In this document: piece by piece, positions 45,773 through 57,294 of the stretch
How positions within the stretch are numbered: position 1 is the first letter of the stretch
Layout: each line of letters starts with the position of its first letter
Assembly: GCA_030762895.1 (NCBI GenBank)
Contig: CM061064.1
Location: 238,791,086 to 238,855,085, forward strand
Direction: 5' to 3'
Source: Sophora flavescens
Lineage: Eukaryota > Streptophyta > Magnoliopsida > Fabales > Fabaceae
DNA length: 64,000 nucleotides
Translations under genes and position numbers: made by a program
Notes under the pieces: model-generated
What the model saw: the letters and a program-made list of their open reading frames with translations, nothing else
Database searches by the model: none
What the model was told of the DNA's origin: nothing

Positions 45773-47142
45773 TGATGAGTGTGATTTCACCTCATATTTC
45801 ATGTACATTTCTGCATGCATCTTCATATAGTTTAGGCCATTTTAGTTTTATTTTTGTTAGTTTTTACCTTGGAACGGGTAAGGTGGTTTCGTGGTGTTGT
45901 TTTGCAGAAATTCAGGATAAAATGCCCAAGATTGACCATGATGGAGCTTGGATGAAGATAGAGCTTGAAAAGTGAAGAAAAGGAGCCAAACACAGCCCAT
46001 CATGGCCTAGCCGTGATGACCATCACGACCATGATCAAGCAGAGCTGGAAAGAAAGAAGGCAAAAGTCAGAAGCTGTCACGGCCTAGCCGTGATGACCAT
46101 CACGACCGTGACCTGTCAGCTGAGCCAGACCCTCAACAGGCAGAACTGGTCACGGCCGTGACAGATGAAAATTTGAAAGCGCGCCCATAGCAGAGCCCGT
46201 CACGGCCTGGCCGCGATGGCCAACACGACCGTGACGCACATTTTTTTCCCTAATATATAAATAAGACCTTTGGGCAGAACAGAAAGGGAGACTTTTGACA
46301 CCAGATTTTTACCCTAATTCTCTGAGCTAGAGGCTGTTGTGGCTGCTGTGGAAAGCCTCCATGGAGTCCCTTCTCTCCTTTATCTCTATTTATTTTGTTT
46401 TGGCTTTCTCTTTCTCTATGAGTAGCTAAATCCCTTTTTGTTGGGATTAGATGTAGCTAAAACTGAACATCATGTAATTGCCTTGATGTATTGATCTGTG
46501 TTTATGCCTTCGTATTAGTGTTTAATTCCTACGCTTAATGCTTGTTGTGGTCTGATCATCCATGATTTGATTTTGAGATTTGATTTGCAATGGGGACGTT
46601 CTTATCAACTCTTGATCTGGAGTTAATCACCTAGTAAACCTTGCATCTAGGAATGGATTTTGGTTTATTAGTAATCGCGTAATCCCTACTCTTAATGCAA
46701 ATTCACTAATTAGGCCACCTAAGGAATTAGGGTCTATTAGGGGATTTAGGCTCTTGTCATCTAAGGAATTAGGACTTGAGTAATTTTGTGGGTTGATTTT
46801 AATATTTGAAGACAAAACTGGATTGGTGGTCTTGGTATTACATGAGGCTAAGGTTTAGTGAAATCTGATCCCAACATCTTTTATCATATTTGAAAATCAC
46901 TTTTTATTGCATTCCAAGTTTTTGAGAAAATTACAAAAAGAGTTTGTTCCTTTTTAATCTATTTATTTTCACTCTTATTGGGCTTGGTATTTAGTATTGA
47001 GCTCCCTTCCATCCAAAGATTCGCTTAGATAGTAGCTGAATTGGTACGTGCTAGTACTTGTCTCAGTCCTCGTGGGAACGATATCGGCCTCACCACCGTA
47101 TTACTTGTACGACTAGGTATACTTCCCTAGATCCGTTCAACA
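45773..47142 (+). repeat. Element C 3' LTR (1370 bp)
   Basis: Matches the 5' LTR throughout. Its third palindrome unit (about 46146-46165) is reduced to TCACGGCCGTGA, where the 5' copy has the full composite unit, a loss of about 24 bases. It ends ATCCGTTCAACA and is followed by target duplication CTTGG. Confidence 0.95.
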
Positions 47143-50100
47143 CTTGGGCACCATCATCCTTCGAGCTAGCTTTTGGGAGTGAGATCCAAGCATATTTAAC
47201 ATGGTGAACCGTGTTCAATCCTTTTGCACTTGTGTTCTTGCTCTTGGTGATCTTGGTAGCTTTCTTGTCTTCGTGTTCACTAGCTGTTCTTTTGTGTCTC
47301 TGTCTTGTAATAATGGCTGGTGATAACTCAGAATCACTTCATGTTCGCTTTACTGGAAAAAACTACTCTGCCTGGGAGTTCCAGTTCAAAATATTCGTCA
47401 AAGGAAAAGAATGATGGGGCCATATTGATGGCACTGATCCAGCACCTAAAGATGCAGAGAAATTAGCTAAGTGGGAAATCAAGGATGCACGTGTCATGAG
47501 CTGGATAATAAGCTCAGTTGATTCACATTTGGTTCTCAATCTAAGGCCGGACAAGACTGCCAAGGAGATGTGGGATTAAATGAAAAAGGTGTATAATCAA
47601 GATAACGCAGCAAGGATATTTCAGCTAGAGTATGAGTTAGGGAATTTTACACAAAGGAGTCTCTCAATTGAGGAATATTTTTCAGGTTTTCAAATACTAT
47701 GGTCCGAATATTCTGACATCATTGCTACTGAGGTCCCTGCAGAGGAACTGTCTGCTGTTCAAAAAGTTCATGAAACCAGCAAAAGAGACCAGTTCTTGAT
47801 GAAAATGCGATCTGAATTTGAGACTGTTCGATCTAGTCTGATGAACCGAGTTCCTATACCTTCTTTGGACACTTTCTTGAGTGAACTTCTTCGAGAAGAG
47901 CGGTGCGTGGTTACTCAAGCAGCAATGGAACATAAAGCTAACATTAGTACTCATGGTGATGTGGCTTATGCTGCACAAGGCCGATACAAGAGCAAAGATA
48001 TGTGTGTTGTGCAATGCTATAGCTGTAAAAGACTTGGCCATATTGCAAAAGATTGTCCATAGAAATTTTGCAACTATTGCAAGCAGCAAGGACATATCAT
48101 ATCATCCTGCCATATTCGGCCAGAAAGGAAGAAAGGAGCTGCTTTCCATACTTCTGTTGGTGCCTCCAGTTCTGCCTCGACACCCACTTCAACCTCAATT
48201 CTTACAAACACAAATGCTCTCACTCCTGAAATGGTACAGCAGATGATACTATCTGCATTTTCTGCTTTTGGACTCTCAGGTAATTCTAATTTTAAATCTG
48301 GACCTTGGGACATTGATTCTGGAGCTTCAAATCACATGACCAACATCCCTGCCCCTTTGACCAATGTAAGACAATATGATGGTCACCATAAAATTCACAC
48401 AGCATATGGAAATTCTCTACCTATTAGTGCTATTGGTGATATATCTAAAGTTTTTACTGATATTTTTGTATCTCCTGGTCTCTCCACAAATCTTATTTCT
48501 GTTGGTCAATTGGTTGATAAGAATTGTAATGTCAAATTTTCTCGTGATGGTTGTGTTGTACAAGATCAGGTGTCTGGGAAGATAATTGTGAGGGGGCCTA
48601 AAGTGGGATGACTCTTTCCTCTACACGTTTCTCCTTCCACTAGTTGTTTTTCTTTTCCTTTGTCGTCTCTCGCATGTATTAGTGTTAGACATGAAAATCA
48701 AGTGTGGCATAATTGTCTAGGCAACCCAAACTCACATGTACTTAGCACTTTGCTGAAATCTGGTTTGTTGGGCAATAAAAATTTTGATTCTCTTGATAGT
48801 ACATCTGATTGTACCACATGCAAACTTGGAAAAGTAAAGTTCTTCCTTTTCCCAATAATGCATCCCATGCAACTAAATGTTTTGATGTTATCCATAGTGA
48901 TGTTTGGGGTGTCACACCAGTCATTTCCCATGCACATTATAAATACTTTGTTACATTCATAGATGACTACAATCACTTTACTTGGCTGTATTTCCTTCGA
49001 TCTAAGGCAGAAGTTTTTGTTGTCTTCAAGTGCTTCATTTCATTTATTGAGAATCAATTCTCTCCTACGGTAAAAAAATTGCGATATGATTCTGGAGGTG
49101 AATACATGTCTAATGAGTTTCAAAATTTTCTTCAACAAAAGGGGATTATTTCCCAACATTCTTGTCCTTCGACCCTACAACAAAATGGTGTTGCTGAATG
49201 AAAGAATCACCATCTTTTAGATATGGTAAGAACTCTTTTACTTGAATCTTTTGTCCCTCCTCGTTTTTGGTGTGAAGCACTCTCTACTGCAGTATACTTG
49301 ATAAATCGCTTGCCTTCTCCCACATTACACAATGTTTCTCCTTTCTTTAAGTTGTTTGGTCACTCTCCTTCATACTTTGATATTTGAACCTTTGGTTGTG
49401 TTTGTTTTGTGGATCTTCCTGCTCATGAACATCATAAACTAACTGCTCAATCTGTTAAGTGTGCTTTCCTAGTCTATGCTATATGTCAAAAGGGTTATGT
49501 CTGTTATGATCCACATGCTCGTCGTATACGAATTTCCAGGAATGTGGTTTTCTTTGAATATCAATATTTTTTTGCTTCTTATGCTGAACCATCATCTTCT
49601 CCAACATGTCTTATGCATCACTTTTCGGATTCTCTTTCAATTGTGGAAAGGTTGAAGCCTGGAATCGTGTATAAGAGACATCGTCTTCGCGACTGTAGAC
49701 CTCTTCAAGATTCTACCCCGACACCTGATTTTGTCCCAAATAATCAACCACCTTGTCTGTCTACGAGGCCTTCTAAACCCCCTGATTGGTATGGTTTCTT
49801 TTCACCAATATCTCTTTCGGCTAGTTTGTCTTTTATTTCCATTCCTTATTGTTATAAATAGGCTATGGAACATGATTGTTGGAAAAAAGCAATCCAAGCA
49901 GAACTTCAAGCTCTTGAGGAAAATCATACCCGGGACATTGTTCCTTGTCCACCAACTATTAAACCTATTGGGAGTAAGTGGGTTTTCTTTGTCAAATTGC
50001 GCTCTGTTGGCTCTTTGGACCGCTACAAAGCTCGCCTTGTAGCCCTTGGTAACAGACAAGAATATGGGATTGATTATGAGGAGACGTTTGCTCCGGTTTC

Positions 50101-51337
50101 CAAAATGATAATAGTTCGAACTATTATTGCCATTGCAGCTTCTCACTCTTGGCCTTTACATCAAATGGATGTCAAGAATGCCTTTCACCATGGTGACCTT
50201 AAAGAAGACATTTACATGAAGCTTCCCTCTGGTATGGCTATTACTTCTCCTTCTGATGTTTGTAAGCTCAATCGTTCTTTGTATGGGTTGAAACAAGCCC
50301 CTCGGGCTTGGTTTGAGAAGTTTCGTAGTACACTTCTTAAGTTTTCTTTTCTACAAAATCAGTATGATCATTCATTCTTATTTCACAAATCTGCCACAAG
50401 CATAGTGATCATTTTGGTCTATGTAGATAATATAGTTATTACTGGTACAGATAGTAAATTGATTTCGAAGCTTCAAGAGATGCTACATAAAACCTTTCAC
50501 GTGAAATATCTTGGACAGCTCACCTATTTCTTGGGATTGGAGATTAATTATCAATCTAATGGTATATTTTTAAATCAGTAAAAGTATATTCAAGATCTTA
50601 TTGAATTGGCTGGTTTGAAGGGCAGCACTTCAGTTGAAACTCCTATGGAAGTGAATGTCAAGTATCGGAAGGATGAGGGAGAACTGCTTGATGACCATAC
50701 TCTATATAGGAGGCTAGTGGGAAGTCTTATCTACTTGACTACAACTAGACCTGATATTGCCTACTCAGTTCATCAAGTTAGTCAGTTTATGTATTCTCCT
50801 AGGCATCTTCATCTAGCCGTTGTTCATCGCATTATTCGGTATTTACTTGGCTCCCCTACTCATGGATTATTTTCCCCCACTAACTTTTCTCTAAAGTTGA
50901 TAGCATACTGTGATGCTGATTGGGCGGGTTGCCCTAATACTCGTCGATCTACTACGGGGTGGTGTATGTTTCTAGGTGATGCCTTGATTTCTTGGAAATG
51001 TAAGAAACAAGATCGTGTTTCAAAATCCTCTACTGAGGCTGAATATCGTGCAATGTCCTCAGCTTGTTCTGAAATTGTCTGGCTTCGAAGTCTTTTAGCG
51101 GAGCTTGTCTATTCACAAACTACTTCTACATCTCTTCATGCAGATAATACAAGTGCTATTCAGATTGCTGCCAATACGGTGTTTCATGAACGCACTAAAT
51201 ACATTGAAGTTGACTGGCATTATATCCGGGAAGCATTGGACAACCAAGTCATTTCTATATGTTATATATCCACAAATCTTCAAGTGGCTGACATCTTTAC
51301 TAAAGCTATGACAAGACCAAGACATCACTTTCTATAG
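47143..51337 (+). pseudogene. Copia element G gag-pol (decayed)
   Basis: After the leader, gag starts at ATG 47314 (MAGDNSESLHVRFTGKNYSA) and has two zinc knuckles (CYSCKRLGHIAKDC, CNYCKQQGHIISSC). It continues with protease (WDIDSGASNHMT), integrase (HNCLGNPNSH, IHSDVWG, RYDSGGEY, LQQNGVAE), reverse transcriptase (FAPVSKM, LHQMDVKNAFHHGDL, YGLKQAPRAWFEKF) and RNase H (AYCDADWAG, SKSSTEAEYRAMSSA, VADIFTKAM). The RT active site YVDD reads Y-V-D-N. There are about eight stops or frameshifts (for example 47412, 47577, 48060, 48608, 49200, 49386, 49858, 50579). The order IN before RT is diagnostic of copia. Confidence 0.95.
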
Positions 51338-51400
51338 GGCCGTGTCAGTTACATAATTGGCCTCTCCTCCTTTGAGTTAATTCGACCCCTAAGTTCATAG
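51338..51400. other. Abrupt junction between copia G and element A
   Basis: The copia RNase H frame ends at 51337, and minus-strand gag-like sequence of A is recognisable from about 51400. Neither a copia 3' LTR nor an A 3' LTR is present, so a deletion or illegitimate joining removed both ends. Confidence 0.6.
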
Positions 51401-51969
51401 TTCGAGGTACGCCTCCATTTTCTGCATCCAAACTCCCAAGACTCATAACACTGCACTCGCTATCAGTCTCCTCTTCTTCTTCTACCTCTACGGCGACAAT
51501 ATTCCCCTATGTTTCTCCTTCATCTTCATCATCCAACACCATCAATCTCAATTGCTTGTCCGGACACTGGTGGAAGGGATGAAACGGCCCCCCACACTTG
51601 TAAAACGGTCCCTTTTGTTTCCTCTCCATGAGTTCATGAAACGATAGGTGAGTAACACCCTTGTCCCTAGAATTCATCCTCTTCCGCTCAACATTGGGGT
51701 CGATTTTGGGTTTCTGCCCATAAGACCCACCCTTCAATGGGCTCCCTCCTCCCAAATTATGCTCCTTAGACCCACGTACAAAGACCCAATCCGAACCCGT
51801 ATTGCGACCCGGGTTACTTCAGTTGGGATGAAAATTATTATTACTCGACCGGAACCCGTTTTTGCTCCCTGCTCCTCCAAACGTCATCACGTTTCCACCC
51901 TTTCCTCCTATCTCCTTCTCGACAGCATGAGCCACATTCATCAGATGAGAGCGCGACACTGGTCCTAGG
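51400..51969 (-). pseudogene. Element A gag, C-terminal part with zinc knuckle
   Basis: The minus-strand frame continues the gag split at the CTAGG site. It reads RSHLMNVAHAVEKEIGGKG, has an ERKQKGPFYKCGGPFHPFHQ zinc-knuckle region (C-X2-G/F...H-X3-C variant) and ends with KQLRLMVLDDEDE. An in-frame stop follows GET (51507). Downstream frames with ECSVMSLGSLD look like the gag-protease linker. The first knuckle has only one cysteine before GGPFHP, so metal binding is doubtful. Confidence 0.8.
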
Positions 51970-52808
51970 TGTAACACCCTACTTTTAATTTTCCGATTTT
52001 TTTTTTTCAGTAAAAATATTTTCGCTGTATTAACCGGTATAAATGTATTTATTTATATTTTTATACGAGTTCATGGAGATTGATTTTTATGAAATAAAAA
52101 TCATATCCATATTCTATCTTAGGGTAGAAGCTTACGATAAAAATTTGGGTTGAAAATTCAGACGGAACCCGGTCTGCGTTTTCACTGACAGTATAATTTT
52201 ACTGAGCAGAAAACCTAATTTTGACTCGTGAACGAAATGGTTTATATTTAAATCATATTTCCAACGAGTTTGGTTGTTTTGAAAATTTTCAACAGAAAAT
52301 AAAATATTACGCTTTTTACGGGCGTAAAACCCTAATCGGGAAACCGACGGAGTCGAGAAGGGAAGTGCAGAGACCCGTCAAGAGATCGGGACAACGAGTC
52401 ATACATGATGACTCATGGAGGATGAGTCACTAAGCATTTATGAGCATTAAATGCAAGTAATCATGACATTTAGGTAAAAAGACCAAAATACCCCCAAGCT
52501 TTCGCGGGTATTAACAAGACGCATCTACGCACTCTTAACAACTCATTTTACGTGGTTGAAAACCTCCCAAATCTCTACAATTTCGTGCATCCATCTCCAA
52601 TAAATATTACCTATTTCATTTTGCTTTCGTTTCATTATTTTCCTCTCAAAAACTGAAATCGGGTAAACGACGGAGTCGTCATTTAATTTCCGGAACCGCT
52701 ATGGATAAGATCGATGACTCATTGGTGAGTCATTTTGTGTGGCCCAAAATCAGCCACACCTCCATCAAATTTGAGCCACATATTATTAACCATAGTTAGC
52801 CAAAATAA

Positions 52809-52861
52809 CCTTAGTTAAGTTAATTATAACCTTAGTTAAGTTAATTATAACCTTAGTTAAG
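52809..52861. repeat. 21-bp tandem repeat upstream of the B TATA box
   Basis: CCTTAGTTAAGTTAATTATAA occurs twice, followed by a partial third unit, about 75 bases before the TATA box. The 3' LTR repeats this at 59469-59521. Confidence 0.9.
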
Positions 52862-52933
52862 CTTATATTAATTTAATAATCACAAAACCCATTAAACCAA
52901 TTCCTTTTAACCAAACAAGGCATAAGATTACTC

Positions 52934-52942
52934 CTATAAATA
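52934..52942 (+). promoter_or_regulatory. TATA box of the B 5' LTR
   Basis: CTATAAATA is followed by CCCCAAACC, a typical plant core promoter arrangement. The copy in the 3' LTR is at 59594-59602. Confidence 0.7.
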
Positions 52943-53944
52943 CCCCAAACCGTGTCCTCCCTCACCATTTCACTCATCTTCTTCATTCTCTTCATCTTCC
53001 CCACCAACTAAGTTACAAAACCCTAAGAACACCGAATTTCCACCAAACATATGACCCTCTTCCTTTCTGAAACTCGGAAAACACTCAACATAAAAGTTGT
53101 TCCTCTTTCTCTCTTCTTTCCAACAAGCTAAAGATCATAAAAAACGGATAAGTGGATTGGGAGAAAGGATCAAAATACAGAAACTGCCCAGAATTCCCAG
53201 CAACCCACGAAACAGCATAAAGAAGGCCCTTTTCACCCCTGTTATGATCCGAACCAAATGAAACCTTAAACACCAAAGTTGTTCCATTTCTTCTTATCTT
53301 TCTATCAAGCCAAAGTTCGTAATTTTTGGATGAGTATATTGTGAGATACACTCACAATACCATCACACCCTCAAGCTGTCCAGTTTTCAACATAGTGAAG
53401 GTTGATCATTTTCTTCATTTCTTCAATCTTCAAGAGGTAAAAGCTCATCTCCTTGATCATATAAGCTTTCATATTCATGTATTTATCATGTTTATGCCAT
53501 TAATCATATTTTTCCATTCCTAGATCTAGAACTTCAAATAATTCTAGAAAATTGTAGAAATATCCTTTTAATGTGAAACCAATTTCTATGATCTTGTGAT
53601 GTCTTCCACTTTCATTATCCAAGAGATTGAATCCAACTAAATTTCCTAGCCTATTTTCCTAATATGGGCCGAAACCCTAACCCTAAAGGTTAGAGGATTT
53701 TGTTTCAAATTTTAGTCTTGTAATAAGTAATCTATGTTAGTTAAGACTCTAGTAACTAGGATCCAAAAGATAGCATTAAGAAGATAATCCTAAACCTATT
53801 TTCTAAGTCTTGGCCGAACCTAGCCCTAAAGTGTCATAGATGGTTGTTAGTTGATTAATTATAGTTATGTTGTTTGAATGAAGGTGGTTGTGTTAACTTG
53901 TGGCGGGATAACGAGGATCGTTGTGTACGTGTTTCCGGTGCTAA

Positions 53945-54075
53945 CTCAGGTGGGGGAAAGAATCATTCTACCGTCGGAATCGATAAGTAGCCTATTATAT
54001 AATAATTGTGTAGGGCGACCTAAACCCTACTAGTAGTTGAGTAACCGACAAGACCAAAATCACATTGAAAACCTT
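53945..54075 (+). other. Conserved LTR block (GTAGGGCGACCTAAACCCTAC)
   Basis: Landmarks CAGGTGGGGGAAAGAA, ACCGTCGGAA, GTGTAGGGCGACCTAAACCC and GAGTAACCGACAA occur in this order. The same order is found in the K solo LTR (18245-18375), the split K LTR (minus, 3530-3670) and the H LTR (minus, 425-545), although intervening LTR sequence differs. Confidence 0.75.
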
Positions 54076-54880
54076 TTCTCAAAACAAATGGTGATTCGGG
54101 GATTGTAGGTTTATCGACATTAAGGTTGATTTTATGATATTGAGGATGTTTGGCTTTATTTATTATTTGATCTGATTGTGATATGCTGGCTGTGATAATT
54201 TGTTTTAAGTGATATTTTATGGTGTTTGATTATTTTATTGATATTATGTTGATATTTATTAACCGTTGATGGATGATTTGCTTTTATTATTTATATCGAA
54301 TTGATACTTTATGATATGGATGTTAATATGCTGTTTTGAGGTTGGAATGGTATATGTCTGGGTAATTTCTGGCTAAGGAAAAACTTGGTATTTAAGCGTG
54401 TTTATCACCACCTCTTTTTCCCGGGAAGTTATCCCAGGTATACTATTCGTAGTTCTTAAATTTGGTGATTTTTATTCTGTTGAATGATATTTTATGATGA
54501 TTAATATGTTTATGTGAGAATGTATTATAGCTTGATGATAATTGAATTGCTTGGTTCAACAATATTCTGATATATGGTTAGAGATGATCTGCCTGGTTTT
54601 TAATATTGTGCTTAGCTGATTTTTAAGTAAGGATATGTGTTGTTCGGGAGATAATTGTTTGGGTGAGAGAATAAAGGTGATTTAGAGGTGCCTAGCCTAA
54701 TTAAGTGGTTTTATCTAAGAGGAAAAAGGTGTTGAGACTTTGATGGAAGGTTGAGGTACTAGGTTGTTATTGATAAAAGTCAGTGAGAATCATGTGTTGC
54801 ATTGTTGTTCACAACCGTGTATTTGAGATACACGAGGTCCAAAGTTCTTGTAGACCGTTCCAAATTAGAATTTAAGTTGT

Positions 54881-55020
54881 GCAGCTATAGTGTCATTGCT
54901 TTGCATGAGCACCCTTGACAGAGTGAGAGAGAGAATCAGGGTGTGCACCGACGATACAGTTGCAGCTATAGTGTCATTGCTTTGCATGAGCATTCTTACC
55001 ATGGATAAGAATGTGCACCG
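54881..55020 (+). other. Two tandem box-plus-hairpin units in the B 5' LTR
   Basis: Each unit starts GCAGCTATAGTGTCATTGCT and continues TTGCATGAGC. In unit 1, GCACCCTTGA pairs with TCAGGGTGTGC (54909-54918 with 54936-54946). In unit 2, GCATTCTTA pairs with TAAGAATGTGC (54990-54998 with 55006-55016). The arms differ between units but stay complementary. The 3' LTR copy lies at 61539-61679. Confidence 0.7.
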
Positions 55021-55744
55021 GCGTGGGGAACGTGTCACTTGGGCGATCGACGGCATCCCTAACGAGGGATGTGTGACAGGAGTAGTAGTGGCCACATCAG
55101 CATAAAGGTCTAGTTGCATGAGTTGAAGGGTAGAGGATGATATATTGAATTGAGGATGATTGTTGATTTTGAATGATGCGTGTTTGTGACTATTATTGTA
55201 TTATATGCTATGAATCTTTTCCACTTATGATGATAGAACTGTTTCTTATCTCCCTATTTCTGTATTTTTGTGTATGTCTACTTTGTTACGTTAGAAGACC
55301 AGATGAAGGAATATGTTGCTGAGGAGATGGATGGAACCCCATACGAGACGGAGATTGTTGAAGAGTTGAACGACATTCCGTATGAAGTCGACGCTGAAGA
55401 ACCATCTACTGATCCTGATAATGTAGCATAGTAAGTTTAGGGCCAGTGAGTCATATAAGACGTTTCTTGCTTTCAGTTAGTTATAAGCATGTTTGTATAA
55501 ATAAGTACCGGTGTGGGATCCTACTGAGAGGATACCCTAAACCGTGTTGTGTAAAATAAAGAATAATTATGTGCGTATTTATGTAATATAGTTTTGGTGT
55601 GTTTTTTTTATTTGTAGAAGTTATATGATTATTATTTAAGTTTTAATTTTTACGTATTTTCAACAGTAAGCGCGCGATTAAGTAAATAAATATTAAGGTT
55701 TTAATGTAATAATACAATGGGGCACAACGGGGTGTCTCATTTGG

Positions 55745-55756
55745 TGGTATCAGAGC
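55745..55756 (+). other. Element B primer binding site (initiator-Met type)
   Basis: TGGTATCAGAGC lies five bases after the LTR end and is the canonical plant form. Confidence 0.95.
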
Positions 55757-55969
55757 AGTTCGATTCTAATCGGACTGTGAGGTCTAGGATGTTGTTACTG
55801 GCCGTGTCTAGTTGAGTCCACATCGGATTTTAACTATGCTTAGAAGTTGGGTAGTGTGTCCGAACCCGATGCAATAATTAACATTAGTATGGCATATGGT
55901 ATTTATATACCTGTCTATGTAGTATTATATGTCATGCTGATGAGAGAGGATGATTTCTGTTACAGAATC

Positions 55970-57294
55970 ATGGCTCATAGAAGAAGAAATCCGATTATTA
56001 GTGACGATAGATCTCCTGAGGGAACCATTGGGGCTGACAATGGTGAGGTTAATCCTAATGGAAATGGAGGAGAGTCATCTGCGACTCCCAATATCATGGA
56101 AACGATAGCTGCTGCCTTGCTATTTCAAACACAGCAGAATACGAAGATGCTACAAATAAACAAAGAGCAGCAGGAACTGAAGAATCAAATAACAGCCATT
56201 GAAACTGAAGAGGCAGAATTGATTACTTTCCTAAAAGGGAAGCCACCACAGTTCCGAGGGGACTATGACCCAAAGAAGGCAGAATGGTGGGTACAAGAGA
56301 TAGGGAAGATATTTGACACCATACGCTGCATGGAGGAGAGGAAAGTGACTTATGCTGCATACATGTTAGCTGGAGAAGCAGAGTCTTGGTGGAGAGGTAA
56401 GATAAGAATATTGGAGTTAGAGGGTAGGATTATCTCATGGGCGCTTGTTTCTCGAATGCTTCTTCGAGAAGTATTTTCCGAATGTAGTCCGACGTGCGAA
56501 GGAGAGGAAGTTTACTAGTCTCCGACAAGGAAACATGACTGTAGGCGATTATGTATCACGCTTTGAGGCTCTGATTAAGTTTTCATAATTCTATCAAAGA
56601 TTCCCAGATGAGGATTGGCGGTGTAGAAGGTTTGAAGAAGGATTGCGACATGAGCTGCGAAGAAGAGCTGTAGTGTATTTAGATATTCAAGTGTTTTCCG
56701 GGAGTTGGTTGATAGTTGCAGTGCTATAAAAAGCATAGACCAGAGGCAAGATGCTGAGCTGAAACAACCAAGAAGTGGAGACCCTAATCGATCAGGTTTG
56801 CCAAGGAGGGTAGAGAGTGGTTCTCAAGGGAGATGGGGACCATATACTAAACCGGTGCGGCATAAATGCACCAACACTAGTGGTTAGATCGGATCAACAA
56901 CAACAAGTCTATGTTTGCTTCGGATGCAGAGGATCGCATCATTTTAAAGATTGCACAGAAAAACCTAGTTGTTTCCATTGTGGTAAACCAGGTCATTATG
57001 CTCGTAAGTGTAGACAGAGAAATAGGCATCGATCAGTAGTCATTGGTAAAGGAGCTGGAAGTTATGGAGGTGAAGCTAGGAGAAGAGATCCGGGAGCAGG
57101 TCGTCAGCCGCGAGAAGAGCTTAGCTTGCTTCAGATGCGGAGGAATTCATCATGTTAGAAATTGCAAGGAGAAACCTAGTTGCTTCCACTGTGGAAAACC
57201 TGGTCATATAGCTAGAGATTGCGGACAGTGGGTCACTGGGGGAATGGTTACAGTGAGGGGAGCTGAATCTTCTCACTCTGCAGATCTCATATAA
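55970..57294 (+). pseudogene. Element B gag with four zinc knuckles (frameshifted)
   Basis: The likely start is ATG 55970 (MAHRRRNPIISDDRSPEG). The gag core reads FLKGKPPQFRGDYDPKKAEW and YAAYMLAGEAESWWRGK. A frameshift near 56470 moves the frame to FTSLRQGNMTVGDYVSRFEA, with a TAA after LIKFS (56585-56587) and further shifts. Two pairs of zinc knuckles follow: CFGCRGSHHFKDC with CFHCGKPGHYARKC, and CFRCGGIHHVRNC with CFHCGKPGHIARDC. The pairs look like a tandem duplication. No protease, RT or integrase follows. Confidence 0.88.

Larger units (their letters stand above)
20943..47142 (+). mobile_element. Athila-like Ty3-type element C with three nested insertions
   Basis: The two LTRs (20943-22334 and 45773-47142) are flanked by CTTGG on each side (20938-20942 and 47143-47147), which proves a single insertion of 26.2 kb including nested elements. 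Removing the solo LTR T, element D and element F leaves about 9.7 kb with PBS, gag, protease, RT/RNase H, integrase and PPT. The element sits in the leader of copia G. Several stops and frameshifts disable it. Confidence 0.93.
20597..51400 (+). mobile_element. Ty1/copia element G, interrupted and 3'-truncated
   Basis: The 5' LTR (20597-20804), PBS (20805-20816) and leader (to 20942) continue after the inserted element C at 47148 with the rest of the leader and a gag-pol frame to 51337. The 3' LTR is not found: the copia sequence stops between 51338 and 51400 against minus-strand gag of element A. Confidence 0.85.
51970..55739 (+). repeat. Element B 5' LTR (3770 bp)
   Basis: Landmarks: TATA box at 52934-52942, a 21-bp tandem repeat at 52809-52861, the ~120-bp conserved LTR block at about 53945-54075, tandem hairpin units at 54881-55020, and ACGGGGTGTCTCA at the end. 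The short frames inside have no recognisable motif. Confidence 0.95.

Noticed and set aside
53085..53523. Short frames repeated identically in both B LTRs (again at 59745-60183)
   Set aside because: Identity follows from LTR duplication. There is no recognised domain, and the frames lie in the LTR leader region.
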